This document shows, one piece after another, positions 9,098 to 15,603 of a stretch of 64,000 bases of DNA. The first letter of the stretch is position 1; every line of letters begins with the position of its first letter. This DNA comes from Tenericutes bacterium HGW-Tenericutes-1 (GTDB lineage Bacteria > Bacillota_I > Bacilli_A > Izemoplasmatales > Hujiaoplasmataceae): contig PGXM01000002.1 of NCBI GenBank assembly GCA_002839155.1, positions 121,586-185,585 on the forward strand, written 5' to 3'. A program made the position numbers and the translations under genes. The notes under the pieces were generated by a model. That model saw only the letters and a list, made by a program, of their open reading frames with translations, was not told the origin of the DNA and searched no databases.

Positions 9098-9205
9098 ATT
9101 AAATACCTCCATTGATAATTAATTTTATTATACCATATTCCAATGTTATTGTTCTTTCGATGCTTAAAATTGCTTCTATATAAATTTATGATATCTTGAT
9201 TATCA

Positions 9206-9234
9206 TTGACTTTGTCACGTTCTAATACTATAAT
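9206..9234 (+). promoter_or_regulatory. Sigma-A promoter
   Basis: TTGACT (9206-9211), a 17-bp spacer and TATAAT (9229-9234) form a near-consensus promoter, 45 bases upstream of the lipoprotein start at 9280. Confidence 0.8.
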
Positions 9235-9279
9235 TCAAAAGTGTGAGATTTATAATTCAAATGACAGGAGAAAATTGCG

Positions 9280-9765
9280 ATGATTTTATCTAAAAGAAGT
9301 CTTTTACTATTATTACTATTTATTTTATCGATTACACTCATTGGATGTACAGATCATTCTGACAAAGAATTAATCTACGACAATGAAGAACTTCAAATTG
9401 AAATTGCGGATTCTTACACCTATTCATTGAGAGATGATGAAAGCGAAAACGTTGTGAATCAAATCGATTTATCATTCCGAGGTTTTATTGGTAGAGATAC
9501 GATTTGGACGATTGATGTTACTGAAAACACGGAAATTGACATCACTTATATTTCTGAACTTCGAAGCGGACAATTTAAAGTTGTTTTGATCACTCCAGAT
9601 AATGAAGTACATTCAGTCCTTACCATGACAGATCAAGGTTCTGAAACTGTGGCTTTCCCCGAAGGAAAATACTATATTAAACTCATTGGTATCAATGCAT
9701 TTGGGAGTATTTCAATGAACATCGAGAATGTTCAAGGTGTAACAATCACAAAACTTGAAAAATAG
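9280..9765 (+). CDS. Small putative lipoprotein
   Basis: A 161-residue secreted lipoprotein with a hydrophobic signal peptide and the lipobox LIGC (Cys23). The mature part is all-beta in appearance and acidic. A C-terminal half (WTIDVTENTEIDI ... FPEGKYYIKLIGINAFGSISMNIENV) resembles a small jelly-roll or pre-peptidase-like sandwich. I cannot name a family. Unlike the glycan-related lipoproteins of this window it lacks a poly-threonine linker. It has its own near-consensus promoter, an AGGAG ribosome-binding site and a terminator, so it is monocistronic. Confidence 0.8.
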   Translation: MILSKRSLLLLLLFILSITLIGCTDHSDKELIYDNEELQIEIADSYTYSLRDDESENVVNQIDLSFRGFIGRDTIWTIDVTENTEIDITYISELRSGQFKVVLITPDNEVHSVLTMTDQGSETVAFPEGKYYIKLIGINAFGSISMNIENVQGVTITKLEK

Positions 9766-9772
9766 AATTGAA

Positions 9773-9803
9773 AAAGGCTAACTTCTCATGGAAGTTAGCC
9801 TTT
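9773..9803. terminator. Bidirectional intrinsic terminator
   Basis: Perfect 13-bp arms AAAGGCTAACTTC and GAAGTTAGCCTTT (5-base loop) are flanked by T/A runs on both strands. It serves the lipoprotein gene and the convergent DsbA-family gene. Confidence 0.88.
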
Positions 9804-10452
9804 ATTTTTGTTTTATTGAATCAATATAAGCAGTGTTTAGTGCATTGATAAAATCATCAATGGTAATGACTCCTGAAATGGCGTATTCGCGATCAATCGC
9901 AAAAAAGGGAACGGTTTCTACATCTAGTTGATCTGCTAGTTCAATATCCTTTAACACATCAGCTTTATATAAGTTGCTTTTTAAGATTTTTTTAACTTCA
10001 TGAGTATCTAGACCGATTTCTTTTGCAAGCATGACTAGCGTTTCATGGTTACCAATAAATAACCCTTCAGTAAAACTCGCTTTCATCAGTCGTTCTGTCC
10101 ATAATCCTTCTTTTCCAAATAGAAAAGCATATTTTCCAATTCGATGTGCATCAAACGTATTCACATCAAATCTTGAATTTAAATCTTTATATTCAAGTCC
10201 TAATTTCGCTGCCTGTTTCGTAAGTCTAAGATTCTCTGCTTGAATATCTTCAAAATTCATGTTATATTTCTTCACTAACATGTCATTAACTAATTCTGGT
10301 TTTTCATGATTTGCATCGGGGCTAAGCACATAACTACGATAGATGATTTCAACCTCATCACGATGCTCAAATTCTTTTAAAGCAAGATCCATCGTTCTTT
10401 TCCCCTTATAACAATAAGGGCAAATATAATCTGACCAAACCTCTAATTTCAT
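9802..10452 (-). CDS. DsbA-family/FrnE-like thiol oxidoreductase (copy 1)
   Basis: A 216-residue DsbA-like protein of the FrnE group. The thioredoxin-fold active site C11-P-Y-C14 follows the opening WSDYICPYC, and the cis-proline loop is in VETVPFF. There is no signal peptide, which fits the cytoplasmic FrnE group (disulfide isomerase or polyketide-oxidoreductase-like) rather than periplasmic DsbA. A second member lies at 29052-29750 with a CPFC active site. The gene has its own AGGTG ribosome-binding site and shares a terminator with the lipoprotein gene. Confidence 0.88.
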   Translation of the reverse strand: MKLEVWSDYICPYCYKGKRTMDLALKEFEHRDEVEIIYRSYVLSPDANHEKPELVNDMLVKKYNMNFEDIQAENLRLTKQAAKLGLEYKDLNSRFDVNTFDAHRIGKYAFLFGKEGLWTERLMKASFTEGLFIGNHETLVMLAKEIGLDTHEVKKILKSNLYKADVLKDIELADQLDVETVPFFAIDREYAISGVITIDDFINALNTAYIDSIKQK

Positions 10453-10558
10453 ATTTCACACCTCAATGTCATCATAATCATACAACAAAATCAATTATTT
10501 ATCATGGAATTTGCTCATATTTTTAAAGGTATGATCGATATATATTATTGTTGAAATA

Positions 10559-10588
10559 TAAAAGACGTTAAAAAAATAACGTCTTTTT
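10559..10588. terminator. Intrinsic terminator of the RsgA-type gene
   Basis: Arms AAAGACGTTA and TAACGTCTTT around a short A-run loop are followed by T/A-rich sequence, immediately after the stop at 10591 on the minus strand. Confidence 0.8.
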
Positions 10589-10590
10589 TA

Positions 10591-11601
10591 TTACTTATGA
10601 GGTCTAGATTTCTCTTTCAATTGTTTTCTTTGCTTCGTTTCTTGGTGTTTGGCCTCTTTCAACATTTTTTGATAGTTTTTTAGTCTTTCATTTGAAATAG
10701 TGCCATTTTCAATCGCGTCTTTGACTGCACAAGATGGTTCAAAAGTGTGGGTGCAATCATTAAATTTACAGTGAGTCGACAATGATTCAATATCAGAAAA
10801 TGATAGAGAGAAATCAGTTTGATCAAGTTGTAATTCTCGCATCCCAGGCGTATCAATAATGATATAACCTTCTTCAGTGACAAATAGAGATCTTGAAGTA
10901 GTGATATGTCTTCCTTTAGCCATTTTCCCTACTTCAAACGTATCCATAACAACATCATTAAGTAAGGCATTGACCAAAGTTGATTTTCCAACACCCGATG
11001 AACCAATAAATGCATACGTTTTCGATTTTTGCATGATTGATTTGACTTGTGAATATCCATTTTCTTCAACGGATGAGCTTTTTAAAATCTGGACGTTTGA
11101 AGCGCATTTTTCAACTTCCTTGTAAAGCAAATCAAATTGATCGGTTAAGTCAGATTTTGTCAATAAAATGATTGGTGTTGCGCCACTTGCAAAGACAACT
11201 GCTAAATATCTCTCTAATCGTCTAAGATTGAAATTTTGATTGAGGGACATGCAGATGAAGACAACATCTAAATTAGTGGCGATGATTTGTCCTTCTGAAG
11301 TAACTCCAGCACTTTTGCGTTCTAATACACTTTTTCTAGGTAAAATATGATGAATGATGGATATAGAGTCGTTATATTCCATTGCGACCCAATCACCCAC
11401 TGCTGGATAGTCATTAAATGACATAGCCTCATACATCATTTTACCTGAAATTCGGGCTTGGTGAGTCCCCATACTCGAAATGACGGTATAGAGATCTTTT
11501 TGTTGGTAAGTAATTCTCGCTAATTGATAGCGGCCGTAAACTGAAAAAGCGTTCATAGTAGCTTCATCGAGTCCGACCTTTATTAGTTCTGTTTGATTCA
11601 A
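10591..11601 (-). CDS. rsgA: RsgA/YjeQ-type ribosome-associated GTPase, TTG start
   Basis: A 336-residue circularly permuted GTPase that matures or checks the 30S subunit. Motifs appear in the order G4 LTKSD (147-151), G1 GSSGVGKST (200-208), G2 region GRHITTS and G3 DTPGM (250-254). The C-terminal zinc knuckle is C278, C283, H285, C291. An N-terminal OB-like region precedes them. The start is a TTG five bases after a strong GGAGGT, with no better ATG. A 19-codon leader ORF and competing hairpins lie directly upstream (separate entries), which is unusual for this gene. It may be a second, regulated paralogue rather than the housekeeping rsgA, and the window cannot decide this. Confidence 0.88.
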   Translation of the reverse strand: MNQTELIKVGLDEATMNAFSVYGRYQLARITYQQKDLYTVISSMGTHQARISGKMMYEAMSFNDYPAVGDWVAMEYNDSISIIHHILPRKSVLERKSAGVTSEGQIIATNLDVVFICMSLNQNFNLRRLERYLAVVFASGATPIILLTKSDLTDQFDLLYKEVEKCASNVQILKSSSVEENGYSQVKSIMQKSKTYAFIGSSGVGKSTLVNALLNDVVMDTFEVGKMAKGRHITTSRSLFVTEEGYIIIDTPGMRELQLDQTDFSLSFSDIESLSTHCKFNDCTHTFEPSCAVKDAIENGTISNERLKNYQKMLKEAKHQETKQRKQLKEKSRPHK

Positions 11602-11606
11602 TTTTT

Positions 11607-11643
11607 ACCTCCTTCTTTGGAGGGCTAAATCATGTACCCCTCC
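11607..11643 (-). promoter_or_regulatory. Putative translational attenuator of the RsgA-type gene
   Basis: Read on the minus strand, three short segments compete. GGAGGGG (11643-11637) lies inside the leader ORF, CCCTCC is at 11624-11619, and the Shine-Dalgarno GGAGG is at 11612-11608. The middle segment can pair with either flanking one. Pairing with the leader segment frees the Shine-Dalgarno, and pairing with the Shine-Dalgarno blocks translation. The sequence arrangement is direct observation. The switching mechanism is inferred by analogy to Bacillota leader-peptide attenuators. Confidence 0.55.
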
Positions 11644-11684
11644 GGTATGATATGTAACAATAATACAATGATTTCCTTTTTCAT
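11625..11684 (-). CDS. Putative 19-residue leader peptide
   Basis: A short ORF, MKKEIIVLLLHIIPEGYMI, starts with ATG about ten bases after AAAGGA. It ends with TAG 23 bases before the TTG start of the RsgA-type gene. The peptide is hydrophobic, and its last codons overlap the GGAGGGG arm of the attenuator. It could sense ribosome stalling. No such leader is known to me for rsgA, so coding and function are both tentative. Confidence 0.5.
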   Translation of the reverse strand: MKKEIIVLLLHIIPEGYMI

Positions 11685-11734
11685 ATTACATCAGTCCTTT
11701 CAGGGAATAATTGCCAAAGTTTTAGGCTATCTTT

Positions 11735-11763
11735 ATTATACAGTACTTAACTAACAAGATAAA
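11735..11763 (-). promoter_or_regulatory. Probable promoter of the leader-RsgA transcript
   Basis: A perfect TATAAT -10 (11740-11735) has a weak TTTATC -35 (11763-11758) at 17-bp spacing. It is about 50 bases upstream of the leader ATG. Confidence 0.5.
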
Positions 11764-11777
11764 GTTAAATTTTGTTG

Positions 11778-11805
11778 TAAAAAAAGAATGTCATATCGAC
11801 ATTCT
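11778..11805 (-). terminator. Intrinsic terminator of the GNAT gene
   Basis: Arms AGAATGTC / GACATTCT (5-base loop), followed on the minus strand by seven T residues. The stem overlaps the stop codon of the GNAT gene. Confidence 0.8.
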
Positions 11806-12346
11806 ATCTAGATATACTATAAACCGCCATATGAAAATCTTGATGCTTATTTTGGCCTTTTTCGATGATAATTTTTTCTCTATGAAAATTCAATTTTTCC
11901 AGAAGATGAATCGAACGAAGATTGTTGATTTCAGTATACGCTTCTAATACTTTTAAATTCATTGTGTCTAATCCAAAGTGTATGACAGGTATTAACGCTT
12001 CTTGCATATAGCCTTTTCTTTGAAAATCAGGATGTAATCCGTATCCTAACTCTCCGCTATTTGCTAATTCATCTAGGCTCCATATACAAACAGTTCCAAT
12101 CAATTTTTTAATGGATTTTAGCTCAATACCCCAGAAGAAAAAGATTTGCTCACTGAATCCTTTATGAATTCTCGAAATATAATTTGAAGCTTGAATGCTA
12201 AGTGTATCTGGTAAAGTATCGGTGAACAGGTGCATCATTGGATGTGATCTCATTGAAAAAATATCTTCAGAGTCGTACTGTTCGATTCTTCTTATCAGTA
12301 AACGTTCTGTTTCTAGCGTGGGAAAAGGTTCAAATGGTTTATTCAT
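11804..12346 (-). CDS. GNAT-family N-acetyltransferase (RimJ/RimL-like)
   Basis: A protein of about 180 residues in the acetyltransferase_3 (RimJ/RimL/YdaF-like) group. It opens with LETERLLIRRIEQYDSEDIF. The acetyl-CoA-binding segment is ELGYGLHPDFQRKGYMQEAL, and the later LEAYTEINNLRSIHLLEKLNF is the family's N-R-S signature. It probably acetylates a protein N-terminus or a small amine, and the substrate is unknown. A GTG at 12355 would extend it by three residues. AGGTG six bases before the ATG at 12346 favours the ATG. It follows the GGDEF gene by a few bases and is probably cotranscribed with it. Confidence 0.88.
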   Translation of the reverse strand: MNKPFEPFPTLETERLLIRRIEQYDSEDIFSMRSHPMMHLFTDTLPDTLSIQASNYISRIHKGFSEQIFFFWGIELKSIKKLIGTVCIWSLDELANSGELGYGLHPDFQRKGYMQEALIPVIHFGLDTMNLKVLEAYTEINNLRSIHLLEKLNFHREKIIIEKGQNKHQDFHMAVYSISR

Positions 12347-12359
12347 CAAAGGCACCTAG

Positions 12360-13280
12360 TTACTTTTCAATTTCGTAAAGATAATGATTTTTGCCTGCGT
12401 TTTTTACTTTATACAAAACTTCATCGGCTTTGCGAATGAGATCTTCTGCTTGAATCGCTTTTACAATCCCAATTGACACTGACACTCTTTCATGAAATTT
12501 ATCAGAGTGAATTGATTTCGTTTTGGAAATAATGGTTTCCGCGATATGTCTAACCGTCTTTTCATCTTCGAAAAATAGACCAACAAATTCATCGCCACCC
12601 AAGCGATAAAAGCGATTATAGTCTGATTCCAACTCTTTTAATATATGAGAAAACAAGATTAGAAACTCATTACCTGCCGCATGACCTTCCTTATCATTGA
12701 TTGATTTGAAATCATCTAAATCCATATAAATAGCGTGAAGGTTTTTCCATTGATGCCTTAAACCATAATGATAATCAAATGAATATCGATTTAATAGACC
12801 AGTCAATGAATCTTTATGCGTTTTTTCATAGATTAACTCTTCAGCATTCATTAAATCTGTCACATTCATCATGATAAACAAACAAATATTGGGATTTTTC
12901 TCTAACGGATATTTGTTAATCCGCAACCAAATTCGGTTGTTATTCACGCTAACGGGGAATGTTATGTCTGTTTCGGTATTGAAACGAGTTAACGCTGATG
13001 TTACGTACGTGAAATATTCTTTCTTTCCAGCAATCTCTGCGTATTTGTTTTGATGATCAAATTTAGCTAATATATCTTGAAAGTGAAGCGAATCATGCGA
13101 TTCAAATCCCAGTAAAGACAAATCACCAGAAATTAGGTTTAATTGAATATTAGTGGGATTAGTAACATCACCATATAAAAGAACTCGGTCTTTTTTACCA
13201 AGTAAAACATCTTTAATAATATCAATATGATACTTTTCTCTTAACTCATTACTTGCGACATCAAAATGGTTGTTTAACAT
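12360..13280 (-). CDS. PAS-GGDEF diguanylate cyclase
   Basis: A 306-residue soluble signalling protein. Residues 40-145 form a PAS-like sensor (ending in the typical FIMMNVTDLMNAEELIYEKTHKD linker). A GGDEF domain follows, with DSLTGLLNR (157-165), MDLDDFKSINDKEGH (186-200) and an intact G228-G-D-E-F active site, so it should make cyclic di-GMP. No RxxD inhibitory site precedes GGDEF. There are no membrane helices, so the signal is cytosolic. An extended -10 promoter precedes it, and the GNAT gene follows closely. No cyclic di-GMP phosphodiesterase or receptor is seen in the window. Confidence 0.92.
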   Translation of the reverse strand: MLNNHFDVASNELREKYHIDIIKDVLLGKKDRVLLYGDVTNPTNIQLNLISGDLSLLGFESHDSLHFQDILAKFDHQNKYAEIAGKKEYFTYVTSALTRFNTETDITFPVSVNNNRIWLRINKYPLEKNPNICLFIMMNVTDLMNAEELIYEKTHKDSLTGLLNRYSFDYHYGLRHQWKNLHAIYMDLDDFKSINDKEGHAAGNEFLILFSHILKELESDYNRFYRLGGDEFVGLFFEDEKTVRHIAETIISKTKSIHSDKFHERVSVSIGIVKAIQAEDLIRKADEVLYKVKNAGKNHYLYEIEK

Positions 13281-13313
13281 AACTTTCCCCCATCTTTATT
13301 AACACTCAATAAT

Positions 13314-13322
13314 AGTATACCA
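13314..13322 (-). promoter_or_regulatory. Extended -10 promoter of the GGDEF gene
   Basis: TGG followed by TATACT (13319-13314) matches the TGnTATAAT extended -10. No clear -35 is present. Confidence 0.5.
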
Positions 13323-13421
13323 TTTTTATTCAATTCATAAAAAAAAATGTAAAATGTCGTTATCAAGTAATATTCCCTCGCTATTATCATTGATAAAACT
13401 ATTAGGCATCCTAATAAACAA

Positions 13422-13445
13422 GAAAAAAAGCCAATATAATTGGCT
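13422..13445 (-). terminator. Intrinsic terminator of the MarR-pirin-FMN reductase operon
   Basis: AGCCAAT / ATTGGCT arms with a three-base loop, followed on the minus strand by a run of seven T. It lies 12 bases after the FMN-reductase stop. Confidence 0.85.
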
Positions 13446-13457
13446 ATAATTCTTAAT

Positions 13458-14000
13458 TTATCGAATCGTCTTTAAAGCTTTACTCCACTTGATTAACTGG
13501 TCGAGCATCGTATTGACATTCTTTGCATGAAGTGCCATTGGTTTAAATTGACCCGATGCGTCAAAGTCAGTGAATAAAGATAGTAAAACTTGAGTTCTGA
13601 CGTCTGCGATTTGTAGTTCTCCTAAAATTCCCCTTAAATGCTCTGCAGCTCTTGCACCATAAGCCGAACCATAACTTACAATTCCTGCAGCCTTGTTGTT
13701 CCAAGCATCTTTAGCCAAATCTAATGCGTTCTTAAGCGATCCAGAAATTGAATGATTATATTCTGAAGTAACAAAGACAAAACCATCAAGGCTTGCTAAT
13801 TTTGCATTCCATTTCATAATCCCATCCATATCAGAACTTGTTCCTAAGAATGGTAAGTTATAATCTTTAATGTCGACAATTTCAAATGTAGCTTCTTCTC
13901 TTTGACTCGCTATCGATTTGAACCATTCACCGATTTGTGGACTGACTCTTCCTTCGCGAGTACTTCCTAAAATGATACCTATTGTTAATTTATTTTCCAT
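13458..14000 (-). CDS. NADPH-dependent FMN reductase family protein
   Basis: A flavodoxin-fold quinone/FMN/azo reductase-like protein of about 180 residues. The FMN phosphate loop is GSTREGRVSPQIGEW near the start, and the second FMN contact is VFVTSEYNHSISGSLKNALD. These enzymes reduce quinones, FMN or nitro/azo compounds with NADPH. A longer frame starts at 14051, but AAAGGAG precedes the ATG at 14000 at normal spacing, so that start is used. It is the third gene of the MarR-pirin-reductase operon, which points to electrophile or quinone detoxification. Confidence 0.9.
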   Translation of the reverse strand: MENKLTIGIILGSTREGRVSPQIGEWFKSIASQREEATFEIVDIKDYNLPFLGTSSDMDGIMKWNAKLASLDGFVFVTSEYNHSISGSLKNALDLAKDAWNNKAAGIVSYGSAYGARAAEHLRGILGELQIADVRTQVLLSLFTDFDASGQFKPMALHAKNVNTMLDQLIKWSKALKTIR

Positions 14001-14025
14001 TTTTTTATTCTCCTTTAATCTATTT

Positions 14026-14727
14026 TTATTTTTTATAAGCCATTTCAACAACTAAATAATGCGATTTTCCAATTGACTTAATATGAATCGCTTCTTCTTT
14101 TATCTCGAGTGCATCTCGCATTGATAATGAAATATCATTTATCAGTGCTTCACCTTCGATAAGCACAAGATATGCTTGTCTGTCTTGATTAACCTGTAAA
14201 GTGAGTTCTTGTTGATCTGATAATTCAGTGACATAAATATGAACATCTTGATTGATTTTAATCGGTGCATTCCCAGTTTTTGAAGAAACGACTTCTAACC
14301 ATTGATTTTGTCTTAATTCTTCTTCAAAATGATAATCACCATAACTAGGTTGATGATTCTTAAGATTAGGTATAATCCATAACTGAAGAAATCTTAATGT
14401 ATCTTTACCTAAATTGTGCTCACTGTGAATAACGCCTGTGCCCGCACTCATATACTGAATGTCACCCCGTTTTACCGAACGTTGGTTCCCAAGATTATCT
14501 CCATGGGTAAGTTGACCATTAACTACATAAGAGATGATTTCCATATCACGATGAGGATGAGGATCAAATCCAGTATTGGGTTGAACTAAATCATCATTGA
14601 GTACACGCAAAACGCCAAAATTCATATTTTGAGGATTATAATACTCTGAAAACGAGAAATGGAAAACACTTTTTAACCATCCATGATGACTTCTTCCCAT
14701 TTGAGAGGACTGTATTTTTTTAATCAT
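14026..14727 (-). CDS. Pirin-family protein
   Basis: A bicupin pirin of about 233 residues. Metal-binding histidines are visible in GFDPHPHRDMEIISYVVNG and in SAGTGVIHSEHN, the two conserved pirin boxes. Bacterial pirins such as YhhW act as quercetin/quinone dioxygenase-like or redox-sensing proteins. The start is uncertain: GTG 14736, ATG 14733 and ATG 14727 are in frame, and AGGAAG sits best before the ATG at 14727. The chosen start overlaps the marR stop by a few bases, so translation is probably coupled. The context is an electrophile-stress operon. Confidence 0.9.
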   Translation of the reverse strand: MIKKIQSSQMGRSHHGWLKSVFHFSFSEYYNPQNMNFGVLRVLNDDLVQPNTGFDPHPHRDMEIISYVVNGQLTHGDNLGNQRSVKRGDIQYMSAGTGVIHSEHNLGKDTLRFLQLWIIPNLKNHQPSYGDYHFEEELRQNQWLEVVSSKTGNAPIKINQDVHIYVTELSDQQELTLQVNQDRQAYLVLIEGEALINDISLSMRDALEIKEEAIHIKSIGKSHYLVVEMAYKK

Positions 14728-15169
14728 TTCCATCACTTCCTGTAAGATCGCAAATCGATTTTTGCATATCCTTTAGATTTTGAATTAATTCTACTTTTCG
14801 AGTAGCTTCAATAGAATTAAACAAATATGATAAGTACTCAACATGTGCTGGAAATACTTGTTTGATTAATTCTTTGCCTAATTCGCTTAATTCAACATAA
14901 GTTATTCTTTTATCCTCTAAACATTTTTTTCGAATAACATACTCTTTTTTAACTAATTGATCAATGACATAAGTCACGGTTCCGCTTGTGACAAGGATCT
15001 TTTCCGCAATTTTCTGTACGGGCTGTTTTCCCTTATGATACAACATTTCAAGAACCCCAAACTCAGTCAAACTCAAATCAAATTCAAACACTTGGTCTGA
15101 TAATTTCTTAAATAACAAATTATATGTTTTAGCCAATGCAATGACTAATTTTAAATCTGAATTATCCAT
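14720..15169 (-). CDS. MarR-family regulator, MhqR-like
   Basis: A winged-helix repressor of about 149 residues. The HTH is in KQPVQKIAEKILVTSGTVTYVIDQLVKKEYVIRKK, and the wing reads CLEDKRITYVELSELGKEL with the DKR signature of the MarR family. AGAGGTG before the ATG at 15169 selects this start over a GTG seven codons upstream. The gene leads an operon with pirin and FMN reductase. A perfect 18-bp palindrome covers its own -35 region, so autorepression released by quinone-like electrophiles is likely, as for Bacillus MhqR. It has one cysteine (C132 in CLEDKR of the longer frame is near the wing). No thiol-switch claim is made. Confidence 0.9.
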   Translation of the reverse strand: MDNSDLKLVIALAKTYNLLFKKLSDQVFEFDLSLTEFGVLEMLYHKGKQPVQKIAEKILVTSGTVTYVIDQLVKKEYVIRKKCLEDKRITYVELSELGKELIKQVFPAHVEYLSYLFNSIEATRKVELIQNLKDMQKSICDLTGSDGND

Positions 15170-15195
15170 AAAATCACCTCTTCTTATCACAACGT

Positions 15196-15224
15196 ATTAT
15201 AGAACAAAATTATCTTGAATTCAA
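15196..15224 (-). promoter_or_regulatory. Promoter of the marR operon
   Basis: TTGAAT -35 (15224-15219), 17-bp spacer, TATAAT -10 (15201-15196). The operator palindrome covers the -35. Confidence 0.75.
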
Positions 15225-15228
15225 GATA
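15211..15228. promoter_or_regulatory. MhqR-type operator palindrome
   Basis: TATCTTGAATTCAAGATA is a perfect 18-bp inverted repeat over the -35 of the marR promoter. It closely resembles the MhqR box I recall from Bacillus/Staphylococcus (TATCTCGA...TCGAGATA). Confidence 0.8.
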
Positions 15229-15312
15229 TTTGCTTAACAATCTAATAATTCATTAATTTTTATATTTTTTATTTAATTTCGCTAGATATCTTTTATATTT
15301 TCTATTCAGTGG

Positions 15313-15318
15313 TATAAT
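15313..15318 (+). promoter_or_regulatory. -10 element of the small basic protein gene
   Basis: A perfect TATAAT lies about 95 bases upstream of the start at 15414. No convincing -35 is visible. The roughly 90-base leader shows no clear riboswitch fold by eye. Confidence 0.45.
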
Positions 15319-15413
15319 ATTAGTGGCCATCAATGATGACTATTCAGTTCAATGGAAGATTTTTAGCTTCAAACAACAATAATCGACTCGTCGATAATAA
15401 AGGAGCATTAAAA

Positions 15414-15548
15414 ATGGACAAGAACGATAAGAAGCACAATGACAAAAGCAATATGAAGAAGCCAAAAGCAAAACTTGAACAAGCTGCTTTAGCTCCTGGT
15501 GAAGTCGCAAAATCATCGTCCCAAAAAAAAGCCAAAAAAACTTACTAA
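15414..15548 (+). CDS. Small lysine-rich protein, unknown
   Basis: A 44-residue, strongly basic protein (many K, with acidic residues near the start) and no hydrophobic segment. I do not recognise it. A longer frame begins at 15333, but AGGAG seven to eight bases before the ATG at 15414 indicates the true start. The composition (MDKNDKKHNDK..., then KKPKAKLEQAALAPGEVAKS) suggests a disordered, nucleic-acid- or ribosome-associated small protein. That is inference from composition alone. It has its own promoter and terminator, which supports it being a real gene. Confidence 0.65.
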   Translation: MDKNDKKHNDKSNMKKPKAKLEQAALAPGEVAKSSSQKKAKKTY

Positions 15549-15564
15549 AATTATCAAAGATAAA

Positions 15565-15593
15565 AAGTGTGCCAAATAATTGGTACACTTTTT
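15565..15593. terminator. Bidirectional intrinsic terminator
   Basis: Arms AAAGTGTGCCA / TGGTACACTTT (one G:T pair, 5-base loop) flanked by T and A runs. It serves the small basic protein gene and the convergent MATE gene. Confidence 0.85.
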
Positions 15594-15603
15594 CTATTAT
15601 GAT

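Noticed and set aside
15344-15588. Minus-strand ORFs of 63 and 79 residues over the small basic protein gene
   Set aside because: They are antisense shadows with no ribosome-binding site, while the plus-strand ORF has RBS, promoter and terminator.
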